Shown: positions 8,571-17,221 of the stretch, one piece after another
Position numbering within the stretch: position 1 is the stretch's first letter
Layout: every line of letters begins with the position of its first letter
NCBI GenBank assembly: GCA_963797005.1
Contig: CAWCOF010000004.1
Span: 134,407 to 198,406, forward strand
DNA from: AWTP1-13 sp963797005
GTDB taxonomy: Bacteria; Pseudomonadota; Alphaproteobacteria; Rhizobiales; Hyphomicrobiaceae
Length of the DNA stretch: 64,000 nucleotides
Direction of reading: 5' to 3'
Notes under the pieces: model-generated
Databases searched by the model: none
The model's input: only the letters and a program-made list of their open reading frames with translations
Told to the model about the DNA's origin: nothing
Translations under genes and position numbers: made by a program

Positions 8571-9194
8571 TTACGGCAAGCCGTTGCGCACGTGCCTCCG
8601 GTACGGCGGGCGCTCGCTCAGTTGCCCGTAGTAGCGTTCCACCGAAGGGTAGCTCGGCCGATCGAAATTCAAATGGAACCAGCGGTTGACGACGAGCCCG
8701 ATGGGAATGTCCCCAATGGTAAACGCGGCGCCCGTCACGTAGGGGCCGACCTCGGACAGGTGGCGATCGAGCTGGCCGACCTCCTTGGTGATCTGGTGCC
8801 GGCCCTGCTCCACGAACCATGGGTTGTTCCACGGCGGCTCGTTGAGCACGCCGCCGAGGAACGCGCCGCGCAGCGAGATCGAGGTCTCGTAGTTGGCCCA
8901 ATCCATCCACTGTTCGACCTGCGCCCGCCGCAACGGATCGCGCGGATAGATCTCGTCGGTCCCATGTTTGGTAGCGAGATAGCGCACGATGGTGTTGGAT
9001 TCGCGCAGGATGTTGCCGTCCTCCACCACGGCGGGCACGAGGCCGATCGGGTTGACGCTCAGGAACGCGGGATCATCCGTGCGGCGATAGCCCCGGCCCC
9101 AGTCCTCGCGCTCGAAGGCGATGCCGAGCTCATCGCAAACCCACAAGACCTTGCGTACGTTGAACGAATTCGCTCTGCCGAGGATGCGAAGCAC
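8571..9194 (-). CDS. glutathione S-transferase family protein
   Basis: A 207-residue GST. The N-terminal thioredoxin-like half has the NSFNVRKVLWVCDELGI segment and the glutathione-contacting VPAVVEDGNILRESNTIVRYL stretch with its cis-Pro and Glu-Ser pair. The all-helical C-terminal half includes the conserved ASP-like GDIPIG segment near residue 163. Such enzymes conjugate or reduce electrophiles using glutathione; the substrate is unknown. It lies 89 bp upstream of pdxJ on the same strand and may be separately transcribed. Confidence 0.88.
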   Translation of the reverse strand: MLRILGRANSFNVRKVLWVCDELGIAFEREDWGRGYRRTDDPAFLSVNPIGLVPAVVEDGNILRESNTIVRYLATKHGTDEIYPRDPLRRAQVEQWMDWANYETSISLRGAFLGGVLNEPPWNNPWFVEQGRHQITKEVGQLDRHLSEVGPYVTGAAFTIGDIPIGLVVNRWFHLNFDRPSYPSVERYYGQLSERPPYRRHVRNGLP

Positions 9195-9294
9195 GGGATT
9201 CCTCCGGGTTGAGCGGCGGTGCTGTCGGCAATGTGCTGGCGGGGATCGCGTCTGGCAAGTGCATCAGCCGACGACCGCGCCAACTCACGCGCCC

Positions 9295-9442
9295 AGAGCA
9301 AGATCGTTTCTGATCGAAGCACTTGGCTTCGATCATGGAACGTGAATCTTGCTCTCAACATGTTGGATCGCGCAGGATTCACGCTTCGGCCGAAACGTCG
9401 CGATCGAGGCAAGGCGATTCCATCCGAAGCGATCCTGCTCTA
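9295..9442. repeat. AGAGCAGGATCG-type intergenic repeat, two-module copy
   Basis: The first module is a palindrome (from AGAGCAAGATCG to CTTGCTCT, 9295 to about 9355). The second (about 9370-9442) runs from CAGGATTCACGCTTCGGC to GATCCTGCTCTAG. The second module is nearly identical to 40073-40147, and both modules are related to 21727-21860. The CTA at its end is the complement of the rsh stop codon. Confidence 0.8.
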
Positions 9443-11683
9443 GCCGAAGACACGCTCCACCCCGCTCACCACGGCCTTCCCTTTGAGGCTGCTGATGATC
9501 TGCGTCAGGTGGTCGAGATCCCACACCTCGAGCTCGATCTGCATCTCCGTGAAGTCGGGGGCGCGGCGCACCATGCGCACGTTGTCGATGTTGCCGTCGA
9601 CCTCGCCGATGGCTTGCGCGATCTGGGCCAGGCTGCCCGGCTCGTTGAGCGCCGTCACCACGATCTTGGCGGGGAAGCGCTCCGGATTGTCCGGGTCGAT
9701 GTCCCAGGTCACGTCGATCCACTTCTCGTGCTCGAACTCCTTGAGCCTGGGGGAATGGATCTGGAAGATGCGGATGCCGCCGCCCGCGGACAGCACGCCG
9801 ACGATGCGGTCGCCGGGCACCGCGCCGCCTTCCTCGAACTGTACGGGCAGGTCGCTGCGCAGGCCGCGAATGGGCAGCATCTGCACCGGCCTGGCATCGG
9901 CGCTGTTGCTGCCGGGCCAGCGGAACTTGAGGCCGATCACCTTGGCCAGGTTGAACCAGCCTTCCTCGCCCTGGGTCCGCTCGCGCCGGTTGAGCTTGCG
10001 CGGCGCGGCGGTTTGCTCCTTGAGCTCGGCCTCGGGCACCACGGCGCGGATCACGTCCTTCACCGGAAGCTCGCCGCGGCCGACGGTGGCGTGCACCTCC
10101 TCCAGCGACTTCTGTGACAGGCGGGAGAGGCCCTTCTTCAGCTCCTCGTCGGAGTACTCCTGGCCGACGCGGCGGAAGGCCGAGACCAGCAGGCGGCGGC
10201 CAAGCTCGGAATACTGCTTGCGCAGCGCGTCGCGGGCCGCCCGGCGGATCGAGGAGCGCGCCTTGCCGGTGACGGCGATGCGCTCCCAGGCGGCGGGCGG
10301 CGTCTGGCCTTTCGCCACCAGCACCTCCACCTCGTCGCCGTTCCTCAGCTGCGTGGTGAGCGGCATCTGCCGGCCGTTGACGACCGCCCCCACGCACCAG
10401 TTGCCGATGTCGGTGTGCACCGCATAGGCGAAGTCGATCGGGGTGGCGCCCTGCGGCAGCGCGATCAGGCGGCCCTTGGGCGTGAAGCAGAACACCTGGT
10501 CCTGGAACAGCTCGAGCTTGGTGTGCTCCAGGAACTCCTCCGGGTTGTCGCCCTCGAGCAGCGTGTCGACCAGGCGGCGCAGCCAGAAGTAGGGGTTTTC
10601 CTTCACCGGCGCGCTGCCGTTCGCTCCGGCGGCACCGTCCGTTGGGTCGACATTGTCCTTGTAGAGGGAGTGCGCCGCGACGCCATACTCGGCGATCTGG
10701 TGCATCATCTCGGTGCGGATCTGCAACTCGACGCGCTGGTGGCGCGGACCGACGATGGTGGTGTGCAGCGACTGGTAGTTGTTCTGTTTCGGCGTCGAGA
10801 TGTAGTCCTTGAAGCGGCCGGGCACGGCGCGCCAGGCGGAGTGCACGATGCCGAGCGCGCGATAGCAGGCATCGAGGCTGTCGACGACGATGCGGAACCC
10901 GTAGATGTCGGAGAGCTGTTCCAGCGAGATCTGCCGGTTCTCCATCTTCCGCCAGATCGAGAAGGGCTTCTTCTCGCGGCCGTAGACCTCCGCCGTCAGC
11001 CCGGCCTCGGCAAGCTTGGACTTGAGGGCGGTGACGATCTCCTCCACCAGCCCGGTGTTCTTGCTGTGGATCTCGACCAGCTTGTCGAGAACGGCCTTGT
11101 GGGCGTCGGGAGATCCCCACTTGAAGGCCAGCGCCTCGAGCTCCTCGCGCATGGATTGCATGCCCATGCGTCCGGCGAGCGGGGCGTAGATCTCGAGCGT
11201 CTCCTCGGAAATGCGCCGGCGGCTCTCGGGCTGCATGTGCTCCAGCGTGCGCATGTTGTGCAGGCGGTCCGCCAGCTTGATCAGCAGCACGCGGATGTCG
11301 CTCGAGATGGCGATCAGGAGCTTGCGGAAGTTCTCGGCCTGCTCGGCCTTCTTGGTGACCAGGTCGAGCTTCTTGATCTTGGTGAGGCCCTCGACCAGCG
11401 CGCCGATCTCCTTGCCGAACATCTGGTCGATCTCGGCGCGGGTGACGTCGGTATCCTCGATCACGTCATGCAGGAGGGCCGCCACGATGGTGTCGTCATC
11501 GAGCTTGAACTCGGTGAGGATGGCGGCAACTTCCAGCGGGTGGGAGAAGTAGGGGTCGCCCGAGGCGCGCTTCTGGTTGCCGTGCGCCTTCATCGCATAG
11601 ACGTAGGCGCGGTTGAGCAGCGCCTCGTTTGCGCTCGGGTCGTACTTCAGGACCCGGTCCACCAGCTCGTACTGGCGCATCAT
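9440..11683 (-). CDS. rsh: bifunctional (p)ppGpp synthetase/hydrolase (RSH)
   Basis: A 747-residue Rel/Spo homologue. The order is: HD hydrolase domain (SHPLEVAAIL and LLHDVIEDT, residues about 45-80), synthetase domain (KQNNYQSLHTTIVGP, near residue 315), TGS domain (from about 400) and C-terminal ACT domain. The HDVIED motif indicates an active hydrolase, so the enzyme should both make and break the alarmone, as in most alphaproteobacteria with a single RSH. The start at 11683 (MMRQYELVDRV) is the usual N-terminus; the frame is open for 28 more codons upstream without homology. The stop codon lies inside a dispersed repeat (9295-9442). It is followed upstream by rpoZ on the same strand. Confidence 0.95.
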   Translation of the reverse strand: MMRQYELVDRVLKYDPSANEALLNRAYVYAMKAHGNQKRASGDPYFSHPLEVAAILTEFKLDDDTIVAALLHDVIEDTDVTRAEIDQMFGKEIGALVEGLTKIKKLDLVTKKAEQAENFRKLLIAISSDIRVLLIKLADRLHNMRTLEHMQPESRRRISEETLEIYAPLAGRMGMQSMREELEALAFKWGSPDAHKAVLDKLVEIHSKNTGLVEEIVTALKSKLAEAGLTAEVYGREKKPFSIWRKMENRQISLEQLSDIYGFRIVVDSLDACYRALGIVHSAWRAVPGRFKDYISTPKQNNYQSLHTTIVGPRHQRVELQIRTEMMHQIAEYGVAAHSLYKDNVDPTDGAAGANGSAPVKENPYFWLRRLVDTLLEGDNPEEFLEHTKLELFQDQVFCFTPKGRLIALPQGATPIDFAYAVHTDIGNWCVGAVVNGRQMPLTTQLRNGDEVEVLVAKGQTPPAAWERIAVTGKARSSIRRAARDALRKQYSELGRRLLVSAFRRVGQEYSDEELKKGLSRLSQKSLEEVHATVGRGELPVKDVIRAVVPEAELKEQTAAPRKLNRRERTQGEEGWFNLAKVIGLKFRWPGSNSADARPVQMLPIRGLRSDLPVQFEEGGAVPGDRIVGVLSAGGGIRIFQIHSPRLKEFEHEKWIDVTWDIDPDNPERFPAKIVVTALNEPGSLAQIAQAIGEVDGNIDNVRMVRRAPDFTEMQIELEVWDLDHLTQIISSLKGKAVVSGVERVFG

Positions 11684-11801
11684 GGCACGCCTCGCGGGCT
11701 TCCGCTCGCGCGGATGATACGGCACTCCTGGGCAGCAGAGGCTCGCGCGAAGCTCAGCAAACGGCAATGCGGGGAGATCGTTTTCCCACCAGCTGCCGCT
11801 C

Positions 11802-12218
11802 TCAGCCGTTCCCGGATCCGCCGCCCCCGTTGGCGGACGGCTCGGTCGGCGTCAGGCTCTCCATGCCGCGCAGGAGCTGCTCTTCCGTGATGACGTCGAC
11901 CACGGTGTCGGTCGACTGATCGTCGCGGCCAAGGATCGGCCGGCGCTCGGCGGGGAGGCTCGGCGCCGCGCCGGCCTCGGGCTCGTCGACCTCCACGTTC
12001 TTCTGGATCGAGTGGATGAGACCCTCTTTCAGGTCCTCCGGCGGGATGGTGTTGTCGGCGATCTCGCGCAGCGCCACGACCGGGTTCTTGTCGTTGTCGG
12101 GGTCGATTGTCACATGCGAGCCGTTGGCGATGGCTCGCGCGCGATGAGCCGCCAGGAGCACCAGCTCGAACCGGTTCGGCACCTTGTCGACGCAGTCCTC
12201 GACCGTCACGCGCGCCAT
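11802..12218 (-). CDS. rpoZ: DNA-directed RNA polymerase subunit omega
   Basis: A 138-residue omega subunit. MARVTVEDCVDKVPNRFELVLLAA is the canonical N-terminus, followed by ARAI...DNDKNPVVALREIA. The Glu/Gly/Ser-rich C-terminal tail is typical of alphaproteobacterial omega. Omega helps assemble and stabilise RNA polymerase and takes part in the ppGpp response, which fits its place just before rsh. The start at 12218 is preferred over an in-frame start 19 codons upstream, which lacks homology. About 118 bp separate it from rsh. Confidence 0.95.
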   Translation of the reverse strand: MARVTVEDCVDKVPNRFELVLLAAHRARAIANGSHVTIDPDNDKNPVVALREIADNTIPPEDLKEGLIHSIQKNVEVDEPEAGAAPSLPAERRPILGRDDQSTDTVVDVITEEQLLRGMESLTPTEPSANGGGGSGNG

Positions 12219-12234
12219 GCGAAGTTCCTTCCAA

Positions 12235-12858
12235 CTACCGATGGTGGGATTGCGAAAAAACCCCCGGCGCAGCATCGACCGGAGGCGCTACTCGCTCATT
12301 GAGCTTGTCGCATGCCGAGCGCTGAAAATCAAGGGTTTGGCGGACATCAGCCACTTCCCTGCGGGCAATCCGCGCCAGCAAGGCGCGCGCTCCCAGGCCC
12401 AGCACGGGGTGTCGCCAATCAGGAGCGACATCGCAGAGCGGCACCAGCACGAATGCGCGTCTATGCATCTCGGGATGCGGAAGAATGAGGTGTCCGGGTA
12501 TGCGCCGCCGCGGCGGCCACCCGATGCGCTTGCCCCCGTACTGGAGGATGTCGATGTCCAGCGGCCGCGGCCCCCACCGGCGGCTGCTCGTGCGACGCCC
12601 GGCCCGGCGTTCGATGCGTTTCAACAGCCGCAGCAGTTCAGCGGGGGGAGGCGGCGACGTGACCAGGACAACGGCGTTGAGATAGCGATCCTGGCGCCCG
12701 GGTCCGAGTGGCGCGGTCGAGAAGATCCGCGACACGCGCTCGACGTGCATGCCAAGTTGACGCAGTTCATCGACGGCGCGCAGCAAGATGTCGCGTGGTA
12801 CACCCCATCGTCCCGATGCATTGGTGCCAAGGCCCAGAAGAACTCTCACCGTGCCCAT
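12235..12858 (-). CDS. folK: 2-amino-4-hydroxy-6-hydroxymethyldihydropteridine diphosphokinase
   Basis: A 207-residue HPPK. It opens with LLGLGTNASGRWG and shows the RWGPRPLDIDIL signature near residue 93 and a LPHPEMHRRAFVLVPL segment near residue 125, which bind ATP and pterin. It transfers pyrophosphate from ATP to the hydroxymethyl pterin in folate synthesis. The C-terminus is about 35 residues longer than usual and ends in a His/Arg tail. It lies 16 bp upstream of rpoZ on the same strand. Confidence 0.92.
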   Translation of the reverse strand: MGTVRVLLGLGTNASGRWGVPRDILLRAVDELRQLGMHVERVSRIFSTAPLGPGRQDRYLNAVVLVTSPPPPAELLRLLKRIERRAGRRTSSRRWGPRPLDIDILQYGGKRIGWPPRRRIPGHLILPHPEMHRRAFVLVPLCDVAPDWRHPVLGLGARALLARIARREVADVRQTLDFQRSACDKLNERVAPPVDAAPGVFSQSHHR

Positions 12859-13065
12859 CCAATCCTACGAAAGCACAGACATAAACTAAGCAAAGATCGT
12901 AAATGATGAAGTGAATGGCAGCTGTGCAAAACCGAGGGCTTGTCCCTTGGCAACGGACTTGAGAGACCTTACTTGAAAGACCTTAACTGAGGATCCACGG
13001 TCAGGCCGGTCGGGTTGTCTGCGTATTTGCGGGCGGTCGACATTGACGTAACTAAGGGTTGCCCA

Positions 13066-13707
13066 ATGCATTTTTATCCGACGGAACGGATGGCGCTTTT
13101 CATTGACGGCGCCAACCTCTACGCGACTGCCAAAGCGCTCGGCTTCGACATCGACTACAAGCGCCTGCTGGCGCTGTTCCGCACCAAGGGTCTTCTGGTG
13201 CGCGCGCTGTACTACACGGCGTTGGCGGAGGATCAGGAGTATTCCTCGATCCGGCCCCTGGTCGATTGGTTGGACTACAATGGCTACACGATGGTGACCA
13301 AGCCGACCAAGGAGTTCACCGACGCGCTCGGCCGACGCAAGATCAAGGGCAACATGGACATCGAGCTCACCGTCGACGCCATGCGTCTCGTCGAGCAGCT
13401 CGACCACGTGATGCTGTTCACCGGCGACGGCGACTTCCGCGCCCTCGTGGCAGCCCTGCAGATGCGCGGGCGACGCGTGAGCGTGATCTCAACGCTGCAG
13501 ACGCAGCCGCCCATGGTCGCCGACGAGCTGCGCCGGCAGGCCGATCAGTTCATCGATCTGGCCGACCTCGAGGACCAGATCTGCCGCGATCCCGCAACCC
13601 GCCCGGTGCGCGAGCCCGGTTCGCGTCCGATGCGCCGCACCGCCGCGCCGGTGGCCTCGACGACGATGCTCGACTATCCCGACGACGAGGAGGAAGGTCG
13701 CGGGTGA
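13066..13707 (+). CDS. NYN-domain (LabA/DUF88-like) protein
   Basis: A 213-residue protein with a PIN-like NYN domain. The conserved acidic residues lie in FIDGANLYATAK (near residue 11), NMDIELTVDAM (near residue 100) and FTGDGDFRALV (near residue 119), matching metal-dependent nucleases of the LabA/DUF88 group. A basic, Pro-rich linker leads to an acidic end. RNase activity is the family expectation, not proven here. The ATG at 13066 is preceded by an AAGGG-like ribosome site; the longer GTG/TTG-type start at 13015 adds no homology. It is divergent from folK. Confidence 0.85.
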   Translation: MHFYPTERMALFIDGANLYATAKALGFDIDYKRLLALFRTKGLLVRALYYTALAEDQEYSSIRPLVDWLDYNGYTMVTKPTKEFTDALGRRKIKGNMDIELTVDAMRLVEQLDHVMLFTGDGDFRALVAALQMRGRRVSVISTLQTQPPMVADELRRQADQFIDLADLEDQICRDPATRPVREPGSRPMRRTAAPVASTTMLDYPDDEEEGRG

Positions 13708-13772
13708 CGACGCGGTCGCGGGCCCGCCAGTGATGACTGCCCGCAACTGACCTCAGCCGACAGAGGCAAGCC

Positions 13773-14420
13773 ATGGGTGGGGAAGCGGCCGAGGCTCCCC
13801 GCGATTGCGTGCTGTGCCCTCGCTTGGTCTCTTTCCGGACCGCCAACCGGGCGGCTGAGCCCACGTGGCACAACGGTGCCGTGGAGTCCTTCGGATCGTC
13901 TGACGCCCGTTTGCTGATCGTCGGGCTGGCGCCCGGCCTCAAGGGGGCCAACCGGACGGGACGGCCGTTCACGGGCGATTTCGCCGGCGACCTGCTCTAT
14001 CAAACCTTGCTCGCTTTCGGCTTTGCGCGGGGCCGCTACGGGGCAAGCCCGGACGACGGGCTCGAGCTTGTCGACTGCATGATCACCAATGCCGTGCGCT
14101 GCGTGCCGCCGGAGAACAAGCCGACGCCGGCGGAGATCGCCACCTGCCGCCGGTTTTTGACCGCGCGCATCGCCGCCATGCCGCGACTGATTGCGATCAT
14201 GGCCCTCGGCCGCATCGCCCACGACAGCACGCTGACAGCGCTCGACGCGCGCAAGTCGTCTTTCCCGTTCGCGCATGGCGCGCGCCACGAGGTGCGGCCG
14301 GGCCTCGTGGTCTTCGATAGCTTTCATTGCTCCCGCTACAACACCAATACGGGCAAGCTGACGCCCGAGATGTTTCGCGCCGTGGTGCAGGCGATCAGGC
14401 GCAAGCTCGACGCCGCTTAG
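13773..14420 (+). CDS. uracil-DNA glycosylase, family 5-like (UdgB)
   Basis: A 215-residue glycosylase. The N-terminal CVLCP motif starts a cysteine set (further Cys at the VDCMITNAVRC segment) that fits the iron-sulfur type. GLAPGLKGANRTGRPFTGDF (residues about 51-70) is the motif A region of family 5 UDGs, with Gly-Leu-Ala-Pro in place of the family 4 Glu. FHCSRYNTNTGKLT near residue 180 is the second catalytic segment. It removes uracil and related lesions from DNA. It lies 65 bp after the NYN gene on the same strand. Confidence 0.88.
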   Translation: MGGEAAEAPRDCVLCPRLVSFRTANRAAEPTWHNGAVESFGSSDARLLIVGLAPGLKGANRTGRPFTGDFAGDLLYQTLLAFGFARGRYGASPDDGLELVDCMITNAVRCVPPENKPTPAEIATCRRFLTARIAAMPRLIAIMALGRIAHDSTLTALDARKSSFPFAHGARHEVRPGLVVFDSFHCSRYNTNTGKLTPEMFRAVVQAIRRKLDAA

Positions 14421-14442
14421 ATCATCGAGCGGGGCACGCCGA

Positions 14443-14697
14443 CTACTTCCGCCGCCACAGAGAGCGGCTGGGCGGGCGGCACCATACGTTGCTCAGGTCT
14501 GACACAAGCCAGGACACGGAGAAGGCTGCGATGCCCGCAATGAGGAAGGTGATGCCGAGCCAGAGGGACCGGTCCTGAACCGCGGCGTCGGGCGCGTTCT
14601 CGCGCAGGACGACGGCGAAGGCGCCGATGACGGCAAATCCCAGACCGAGCGCCGATCCCGCGAGGCGCGTACCCAGACCGCTCGTGTAGATGCGCAT
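14443..14697 (-). CDS. small two-helix membrane protein, unknown
   Basis: An 84-residue protein read from the ATG at 14697 (MRIYTSGLGTRLAG), with two hydrophobic helices (about residues 12-32 and 46-66) separated by a short acidic loop and followed by a basic tail. I do not recognise the family. It is convergent with the uracil-DNA glycosylase gene and lies downstream of the sugar dehydrogenase on the same strand. The frame is open for 20 codons upstream, with no sign that they are used. Confidence 0.5.
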   Translation of the reverse strand: MRIYTSGLGTRLAGSALGLGFAVIGAFAVVLRENAPDAAVQDRSLWLGITFLIAGIAAFSVSWLVSDLSNVWCRPPSRSLWRRK

Positions 14698-14790
14698 GGT
14701 GGACGTCCTCGGCGGCCGCTGGTGGATAGGGCTGCATACTGCAGACCGGAGGCTCATTCCGCAAGCGGCCCGATCGGTGCGTATCGTGCC

Positions 14791-15925
14791 CTACTTGGGC
14801 ACGACGCGCAGGACGCGACCAGCCGAGTTGTCGGTCAGCAGCCAGAGCGCGCCGTCCGGCCCCATGCGCACGTCGCGGATGCGCTCGTCGAGCGCCGTCA
14901 GCAGCGCTTCCTCGCCCACGACCTTGTCGCCGTCGAGCACGAGGCGGTGCAGCGCTTGTCCCGCCAGCGCGCCGACGAACAGGTTGCCCTTCCATTCGGG
15001 AAACACCTCGCCGGTGTAGAAGGCCGCCCCCGACGGGGCGATCGACGGGTCCCAATAGTAGATGGGCTGCTCCATGCCCTCCTTGCGCTGGCCGATGCCG
15101 ATCTTCGTGAAGTCGTAGTTGCGGCCATAGCTGATTACGGGCCAGCCGTAGTTCTTGCCGGCCTCGGGAATGTTGATCTCGTCGCCGCCGCGCGCGCCGT
15201 GCTCGATCGTCCACAGCTTGCCTGTGCCCGGATGGAGGGCGGCGCCTTGCATGTTGCGATGCCCGATCGACCAGATCTCGGGCCGCCAGCCGTCGCGCTT
15301 GGGATTGCCGGGGTAGGGGCTGCCGTCGGGCATGAGACGCACGAGCTTGCCCAGGTCGTTGGCCGGGTTCTGCGCCTCGTCGCGTGCGTAGTAGCGCTCG
15401 CCCATGGTCACGAACAGCGATCCGTCCGGCATGAAGACGATGCGCGAGCCGAAGTGGTTGCTGGACGCATACGACGGCTGCTGGCGAAAGATGACCTGGA
15501 CGCCGTCGAGACGCGCGCCGTCCTCGCCCATCACCAGCTTGGCGCGCGCTACGCTGGTGCCGTTCTTTCCGCCTCCGCGCGGCTCGGCATAAGAGAGATA
15601 AACGAGTGCCGAGGAGGCGAAATCGGGGCTGAGCGCCACATCGAGCAGCCCGCCCTGGCCGCGCGCCACGACCGGCGGGACGCCGCCGACGGGTGCCGAC
15701 AGATGGCCGTCCTTGGCGATGATGCGCAAGCGGCCGGGGCGCTCCGTCACCAGCAGGCGGCCGTCGGGGAGGAACGCGAGGCCCCACGGATGCACGAGAC
15801 CCTTGGCGACCGTCTCGGCCCTGATCGGGCGTTTGGTTTCCTGTTTCGGCGCATTCGTGATTTCGGCCGAAGCGGCCTGCGGAAGGAGCAGGGCCGCAGC
15901 AACGGCGAGAGCAAGCGATGCGCAT
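14791..15925 (-). CDS. PQQ-dependent aldose sugar dehydrogenase-like protein, frameshift near the start
   Basis: The main frame (15795 to 14791) encodes a six-bladed beta-propeller of the Gdh/YliI type: HPWGLAFLPDGRLLVTERPGR, then GQGGLLDVALSPDF, RIVFMPDGSLFVTMG, WSIGHRNMQGAA, and EHGARGGDEIN with PQQ/Ca-binding residues. In the same frame upstream is an Ala/Leu-rich signal peptide ending PQAASAE, but it has no ATG, GTG or TTG. The only well-placed start is the ATG at 15925, seven bases after a GGAGG; its frame differs by one base. A single-base indel between 15925 and about 15900, real or a sequence error, best explains this. The protein would be exported and oxidise sugars in the periplasm. 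Confidence 0.8.
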
Positions 15926-16057
15926 GGTGGGCCTCCAGGCTTGCTCCTGCTTTGATGGGGCGCGGGGAGCGGCGCTTCAAGTGGCGGTGCCGCTCACATT
16001 TGCGCAAACGGCCAAGTGCGGATTGTGCCGCAGCCGTCGCTGGCCATATAAGGGCGC

Positions 16058-16906
16058 ATGTCAACCGCCATTCCATTCCGCAAGATGAACGGCATCGGCA
16101 ACGAGATCCTCGTGGTCGATCTGCGCGGCAGCGGCCTGGTGTTCAGCGGTGACCAGGCCCGTGCCATTGCCGAACGGCCGAATTCGCATTTCGACCAGAT
16201 GATGGTCCTGCATGCGCCCAAGACCGCGGGCACGGAAGCCTATGTGCGCATCTACAATACCGACGGCTCGGAGGCGGAGGCCTGCGGCAACGGCATGCGC
16301 TGCATCGGCTGGACGGTGGCGGAAAAGAGTGGTCGCAAGGCGCTCAAATTCGAGACCAAGGCCGGCGTGCTCGAGGTCGGCGTCGGCGGCATGGACAAGA
16401 TCAGCGTCGACATGGGCAAGCCGCGCTTCGGCTGGCAGGACATTCCGCTGGCGGAGCCTTTTCATGACACCCGGACGATCGAGCTGCAGATCGGCCCGAT
16501 CGACAAGCCGATGCTGCACTCGCCGTCGGTCGCCAATATCGGCAACCCGCACGCGGTGTTCTGGGTCGACGACGTCCAGGCTTACGATCTCGGGCGCATC
16601 GGGCCGTTGCTCGAGAACCATCCGCTGTTCCCCGAGCGGGCCAACATCTCGCTCGCCCACGTCACGGCGCGGGATGCCATCACGGTGCGCACGTGGGAGC
16701 GGGGCGCGGGCCTGACCAAGGCCTGCGGCAGCGCGGCCTGCGCCGCAGCCGTGTGCGCGGCGCGCAAGGGACTGACGGGCCGGCAGGTGAAGGTGACGCT
16801 GCCGGGCGGCACGCTCAACATCGATTGGCGCGCCGACGACCACATCTTGATGACCGGGCCGGTGGCGCTCGAGCACGAAGGCGTGCTCGAGCTGGCGGCT
16901 GTGTAG
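16058..16906 (+). CDS. dapF: diaminopimelate epimerase
   Basis: A 282-residue DapF. The two catalytic cysteines are visible: Cys76 in EACGNGMRC and Cys223 in KACGSAAC. The N-terminal FRKMNGIGNEILVVDLR and the ANIGNPHAVFWV segment also match. It interconverts LL- and meso-diaminopimelate for lysine and peptidoglycan synthesis in the cytoplasm. dapF-mtaB-ftsY-yciB is a familiar alphaproteobacterial order; here a repeat-filled 315-bp gap follows dapF instead of the usual tight spacing. Confidence 0.96.
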   Translation: MSTAIPFRKMNGIGNEILVVDLRGSGLVFSGDQARAIAERPNSHFDQMMVLHAPKTAGTEAYVRIYNTDGSEAEACGNGMRCIGWTVAEKSGRKALKFETKAGVLEVGVGGMDKISVDMGKPRFGWQDIPLAEPFHDTRTIELQIGPIDKPMLHSPSVANIGNPHAVFWVDDVQAYDLGRIGPLLENHPLFPERANISLAHVTARDAITVRTWERGAGLTKACGSAACAAAVCAARKGLTGRQVKVTLPGGTLNIDWRADDHILMTGPVALEHEGVLELAAV

Positions 16907-16936
16907 TCCCATGAGCGATCGGCAAGCGCCGCGCGG

Positions 16937-17212
16937 ATCCCTCTCCCCATCGTGCCGAAGGCGCGTCTCGGACACGACGTGCGGAGGGGCTAGGGGTGGG
17001 GGGAGTTCTCCCTCTCCCCGCTTGCCCTCGGGCCATCCGCGCAGGGTTGGTGTCCACGCGGAGCCCGAGGGCGTGCGGGGAGAGGGTCGGGGTGAGGGGC
17101 AGATGCAGACGCCGGAGCAAGCTTCTGCCCCTCACCCTAACCCTCTCCCCATGCTGAAGAAGCATGGGGAGAGGGGATTTGCTCTCGCCCCCACGCAGGG
17201 GGAGGGGCGCGG
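16937..17212. repeat. array of CCCTCTCCCC/GGGGAGAGGG palindromes
   Basis: Several inverted repeats of pyrimidine/purine arms lie in a row. CCCTCTCCCC at 17029 pairs with GGGGAGAGGG near 17079, with inner arms around GCCCTCGGGC. CCCTCTCCCC at 17141 pairs with GGGGAGAGGGG at 17167. A last CGCCCCCACGCAGGGGGAGGGGCG sequence is a compact hairpin. The same arm type flanks the IS481 element at 35.1 and 38.2 kb. The array ends right at the first conserved codons of mtaB, where the start codon should be. Confidence 0.75.
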
Positions 17213-17221
17213 CGGGCGCGC

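Noticed and set aside
16907..17221. CRISPR-like array of repeats
   Set aside because: Repeats are inverted purine/pyrimidine palindromes with irregular spacing, not direct repeats with uniform spacers.
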